Shown here piece by piece: positions 8,594 through 11,200 of a DNA stretch of 11,200 nucleotides. The stretch is from Conidiobolus incongruus B7586 (lineage: Eukaryota; Entomophthoromycota; Entomophthoromycetes; Entomophthorales; Conidiobolaceae): the NCBI GenBank assembly GCA_000697335.1, contig JNEM01014014.1, positions 1-11,200 on the forward strand, read 5' to 3'. Each line of letters starts with the position of its first letter. Position 1 is the first letter of the stretch. The notes beneath the pieces are model-generated. The model was not told the origin of the DNA, made no database searches, and saw nothing but the letters and a program-made list of their open reading frames with translations. The position numbers were made by a program, and so were the translations under genes.

Positions 8594-9802
8594 ATTTTAA
8601 ATAAGGAAAATTATATAATTGATTTTAAAATTATATATAGTATAAATTAATATAAACCTAGTCAATTAATAATTCAATAAATTTAATTACTGAAAATGTT
8701 TCAAAGTGTTAATAATTTAAATTGAATATTTTATTGCAAATTAGGATTCTACTATCATATTAGATATTCAATATTTTGACAAAATTAATTTTAATTTTAA
8801 ACACAATCATTATTATAACCAAATGCTATATTATTTTTCAACAATGAAATACAATTATTAACTCCTATTACTGAAATAAGCATAATTTTATAAACTTGTT
8901 AAAATACTTCATTAAATATAAAAACAGTATTTATTTTCATTTATTTCTTTAATTCTCGAAAGATAATAGCAAAAATATTTCAATGTAATTAAGATCAAAT
9001 ACTAAGAATTGATCCTTGACCATAAATATGAATGGTTATTAACAAAAATTTATTATTATTATTCAAATTAAGATTAAAATTAATACAGAATAAACTAATG
9101 TATAATTAAGATGCTAAATAACTATTCAAAATTTTTGAAAAAATTATATTATTAATTATCAATGTTAATTGTAATGAAATTACATCAAGTTTTAATATTT
9201 AAAAGTTAGTTTTCTTAAAATATATTTCATTTATAATTTCATATTAAAATCCAATAATAAAAATATTTATTGAAATTTTTTACAAAACCAAGATTTATTG
9301 ATTAGAAAATTATATAACAAATATTTATAATATAAATATAATAATTTTTATTATAGGTATTAATATTATAATATATATAACTATTAATAATTTTATAGTG
9401 TTAATTTGCTATCGATAAATTTATAAATTAAATATTTCTGATTCAAAAAAAGATCAGATATTGCAACAATATTATAATATAATTTTATATAGAAACATTA
9501 TTATTCTCACACTGAATATTGAATTATAAAGGAAAAAATTTTTATAATAAACTTTTTAGTTCCTTATTTATAGTAATTTGAAATATTTAATTATAATCTA
9601 TCTAATATAACTAAAATAAATTATTTAATCAGACATTCATATTAAAATTATTTAATTAATAAATTATCTAATTATAAATTTTTTATATCATAATTTTGTT
9701 AATACTCCATTAATATTAAATAGAATATTAATTAAAGTAAACATATTTCAAATATATACTAAACTATAAAAATATAATATATAATAAAGATTATATATTT
9801 AT
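8594..9802. other. AT-rich gene-free stretch left of copy C
   Basis: No reading frame, RNA gene or recognisable repeat copy. Runs of A, T and AAT-type simple sequence dominate. Confidence 0.55.
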
Positions 9803-9804
9803 TA

Positions 9805-9990
9805 GCTTATAAAAGTAAGTTTTAAAATTATAATTATATATATTTTTATTAATAACTTTATTAATCCTTAATTAATCCTTAATTAAATTAACTTAAATTA
9901 AATTATATAATAAACTTATATTATTAATTTTTAGATAATATATCAAAACTCAAAGTTCATCTGAGATAAGTTATAAATTTATAGGTTTTG
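9805..9990. repeat. Left terminal inverted repeat of copy C
   Basis: The outer motif AAAAGTAAGTTTTAAAATT is at 9811-9829 and the inner motif AGATAAGTTATAAATTTATA at 9964-9983. The spacing is shorter than in copy B (about 155 bp), because copy C lacks some of the sequence between the motifs. Both are more decayed than the copy B motifs. Confidence 0.72.
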
Positions 9991-10005
9991 GTTATAAAAA
10001 GAAAA

Positions 10006-11200
10006 TTAAAACTTAGTATATTTATTTTTTGATTATTTAACTTTCTTAAGTTTATAAAGTTAATTAACTAATTATATTAAAAAAATTAATTTTATTTTAA
10101 GCTTTTTAAATATATTTTTAAAACTCACCTAAAATTTTTATTGGTAGGAAAATTTTAGTTATTTAATCCTAAAATTATATAATTATATTAAAATTAAAAA
10201 ATTAAAAAAATTATTTTATAGCAATTATTCTATATATTTTTAAACTATTCAGTAATAAAAAAATAATATAATAAAGGATATTACCTTGTTAAGAAATAAA
10301 ATTAAATATATTTAACTTATATATTTCATTAGTTTTTAAATTTATTATTTAAAATATTTTAATATATTTTAATATTGATTATTTTATTAATTTTAATAAA
10401 ATACCTTATATTTAAAGATAATATATATCTCTAAATTATAATTAACCTATTATTATATTTTTGGGTTAAAATAATATAATAATCTTAAAATAAATATTAT
10501 TTTTGTTAAGAGACTAGTTCTCTAAATTCTTATATACACTTTCATATAATCCAATTAACTATAAATTATATGATTAATTTATACTTTTATAGCTAAATTA
10601 ATTGTATAAATAGCATTGAATTATCTAATAAACTAGGTTCCTCTTTTTTTCCTCTCAATTCTTACTATTTTTACTTTTACACTATTTCTAAGATTGAGAC
10701 TATATTCTGTCGATATTGTAGGATATTGGCACTACCTAATATAAATCTTAATATATCGGTGACTCATCCTAGTTCGAAGCTTAATTAAACTTTGTTTACA
10801 CTTGCACGCTACAGCCACGTTATATTACCACGTTCTGTGCCACACTACTTTTATATTAAGTCTTCCTCTGCACTATATTAGTTTAACTACCACTACGCTT
10901 ACAATTTTAAAATATTGAAATTTTTTATTATTATATTAAATAACTTAATTTTAATTTAATTCTATATTAATTAAATAACATTTAAACTTTTATTTAACTT
11001 TATAATAAAACTTATTTATTTAAAGGTATTTTTTTTCTTAAATTGTGAGTAATATTTATTTTAACATATAATATATATATAATAATATTAATAATTAATA
11101 TTATTATTTAATCTTATAATTTTTTTATATTTCTATAATAATATTTTATTTATTTATATTAATTAACCTATAAATATACTTTTTATTAAATTTATTTATA
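10006..11200 (-). pseudogene. Dead Tc1-family transposase (copy C), interrupted by a solo LTR
   Basis: This is the relic of the same transposase as at 2990-4004. Its 3' end is near 10006 and its 5' end is outside the window, with about 175 bp missing by comparison with copy B. The sequence aligns with copy B on both sides of the insertion at 10504-10908. Decay is so strong that hardly any open stretch remains and the catalytic boxes can be placed only by alignment to copy B. It is not functional. Confidence 0.78.
10499..10908 (+). mobile_element. Solo LTR (400 bp) of an LTR retrotransposon with 5-bp target duplication
   Basis: The LTR spans 10504-10903, begins TGTTAAGAG and ends CGCTTACA (TG...CA ends with a short inverted repeat). 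It is flanked on both sides by ATTTT (10499-10503 and 10904-10908). A TATA box, TATAAATAG, lies at 10605-10613, giving the + orientation. The sequence interrupts copy C exactly where it would otherwise continue along copy B. No internal region is present, so this is a solo LTR left by LTR-LTR recombination. The family is probably Ty1/copia-like from its size and ends, but this is not certain. It keeps many CA and CG dinucleotides, so it is younger than the decay of copy C. Confidence 0.85.

Larger units (their letters stand above)
9805..11200 (-). mobile_element. Tc1/mariner element copy C, right end outside the window, carrying a nested solo LTR
   Basis: The left end GCTTATAAAAGTAAGT follows TA at 9803-9804 and matches the ends of copies A and B. 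From there to the window end the sequence follows copy B (2765 to about 3830), apart from a 400-bp LTR insertion. About 490 bp of the element should lie beyond the window. It is the most AT-biased of the three copies. Its tip has TATA where copies A and B keep TGCA, the product expected if both CpA sites of TGCA were changed to TpA. This suggests the deepest decay and perhaps the greatest age of the three. Confidence 0.87.

Noticed and set aside
1-11200. Mitochondrial or other organelle DNA, given the AT content
   Set aside because: A secreted LPMO gene with standard codons, Tc1 transposons and an LTR fit nuclear DNA; no rRNA, tRNA or respiratory gene is seen.
1-11200. CRISPR array, tRNA, rRNA or bacterial-type operon
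   Set aside because: No regularly spaced direct repeats and no cloverleaf or rRNA-like segments; gene content and spacing are eukaryotic.

Overview
The window is very AT-rich eukaryotic DNA that looks fungal. It holds one intact gene, an AA11-type lytic polysaccharide monooxygenase (LPMO) with a C-terminal CBM19-like chitin-binding module. AA11 enzymes are known from fungi and CBM19 is essentially a fungal chitin module, so the source is most likely a fungus. The phylum cannot be fixed: a filamentous ascomycete with RIP-like repeat mutation, or an AT-rich early-diverging (for example zoopagomycete) fungus, would both fit.

Layout: 1-1324 is the right-hand part of a Tc1/mariner element (copy A, + strand), cut by the window edge. 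1327-2762 is an AT-rich spacer. 2765-4321 is a complete Tc1/mariner element (copy B, - strand) between TA dinucleotides. 4324-5389 is a gene-free spacer. 5390-6409 (- strand) is the LPMO gene. About 6530-7800 is gene-free. 7815-8560 (+ strand) is a decayed reading frame with leucine-rich-repeat-like spacing, probably a dead F-box/LRR-type host gene, followed by a short (ATAAA)n tract. 8594-9802 is gene-free. 9805-11200 is a third Tc1 copy (copy C, - strand), cut by the window end and interrupted by a 400-bp solo LTR at 10504-10903 with a perfect 5-bp target duplication.

The three Tc1 copies can be aligned by eye along most of their lengths. They differ mainly by C/T and G/A transitions, as expected from repeat-induced point mutation (RIP) or deamination of methylated repeats. 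In copy B two of the three DD34E catalytic residues appear lost by G-to-A changes. The element has about 205-bp inverted ends, each with an outer and an inner copy of the same short motif: the IR/DR arrangement known from Tc3 and Sleeping Beauty.

The picture is one secreted chitin-active enzyme gene of ordinary composition in a transposon graveyard. Relative order: Tc1 amplification, then transition-type decay, then the LTR insertion in copy C and its collapse to a solo LTR.
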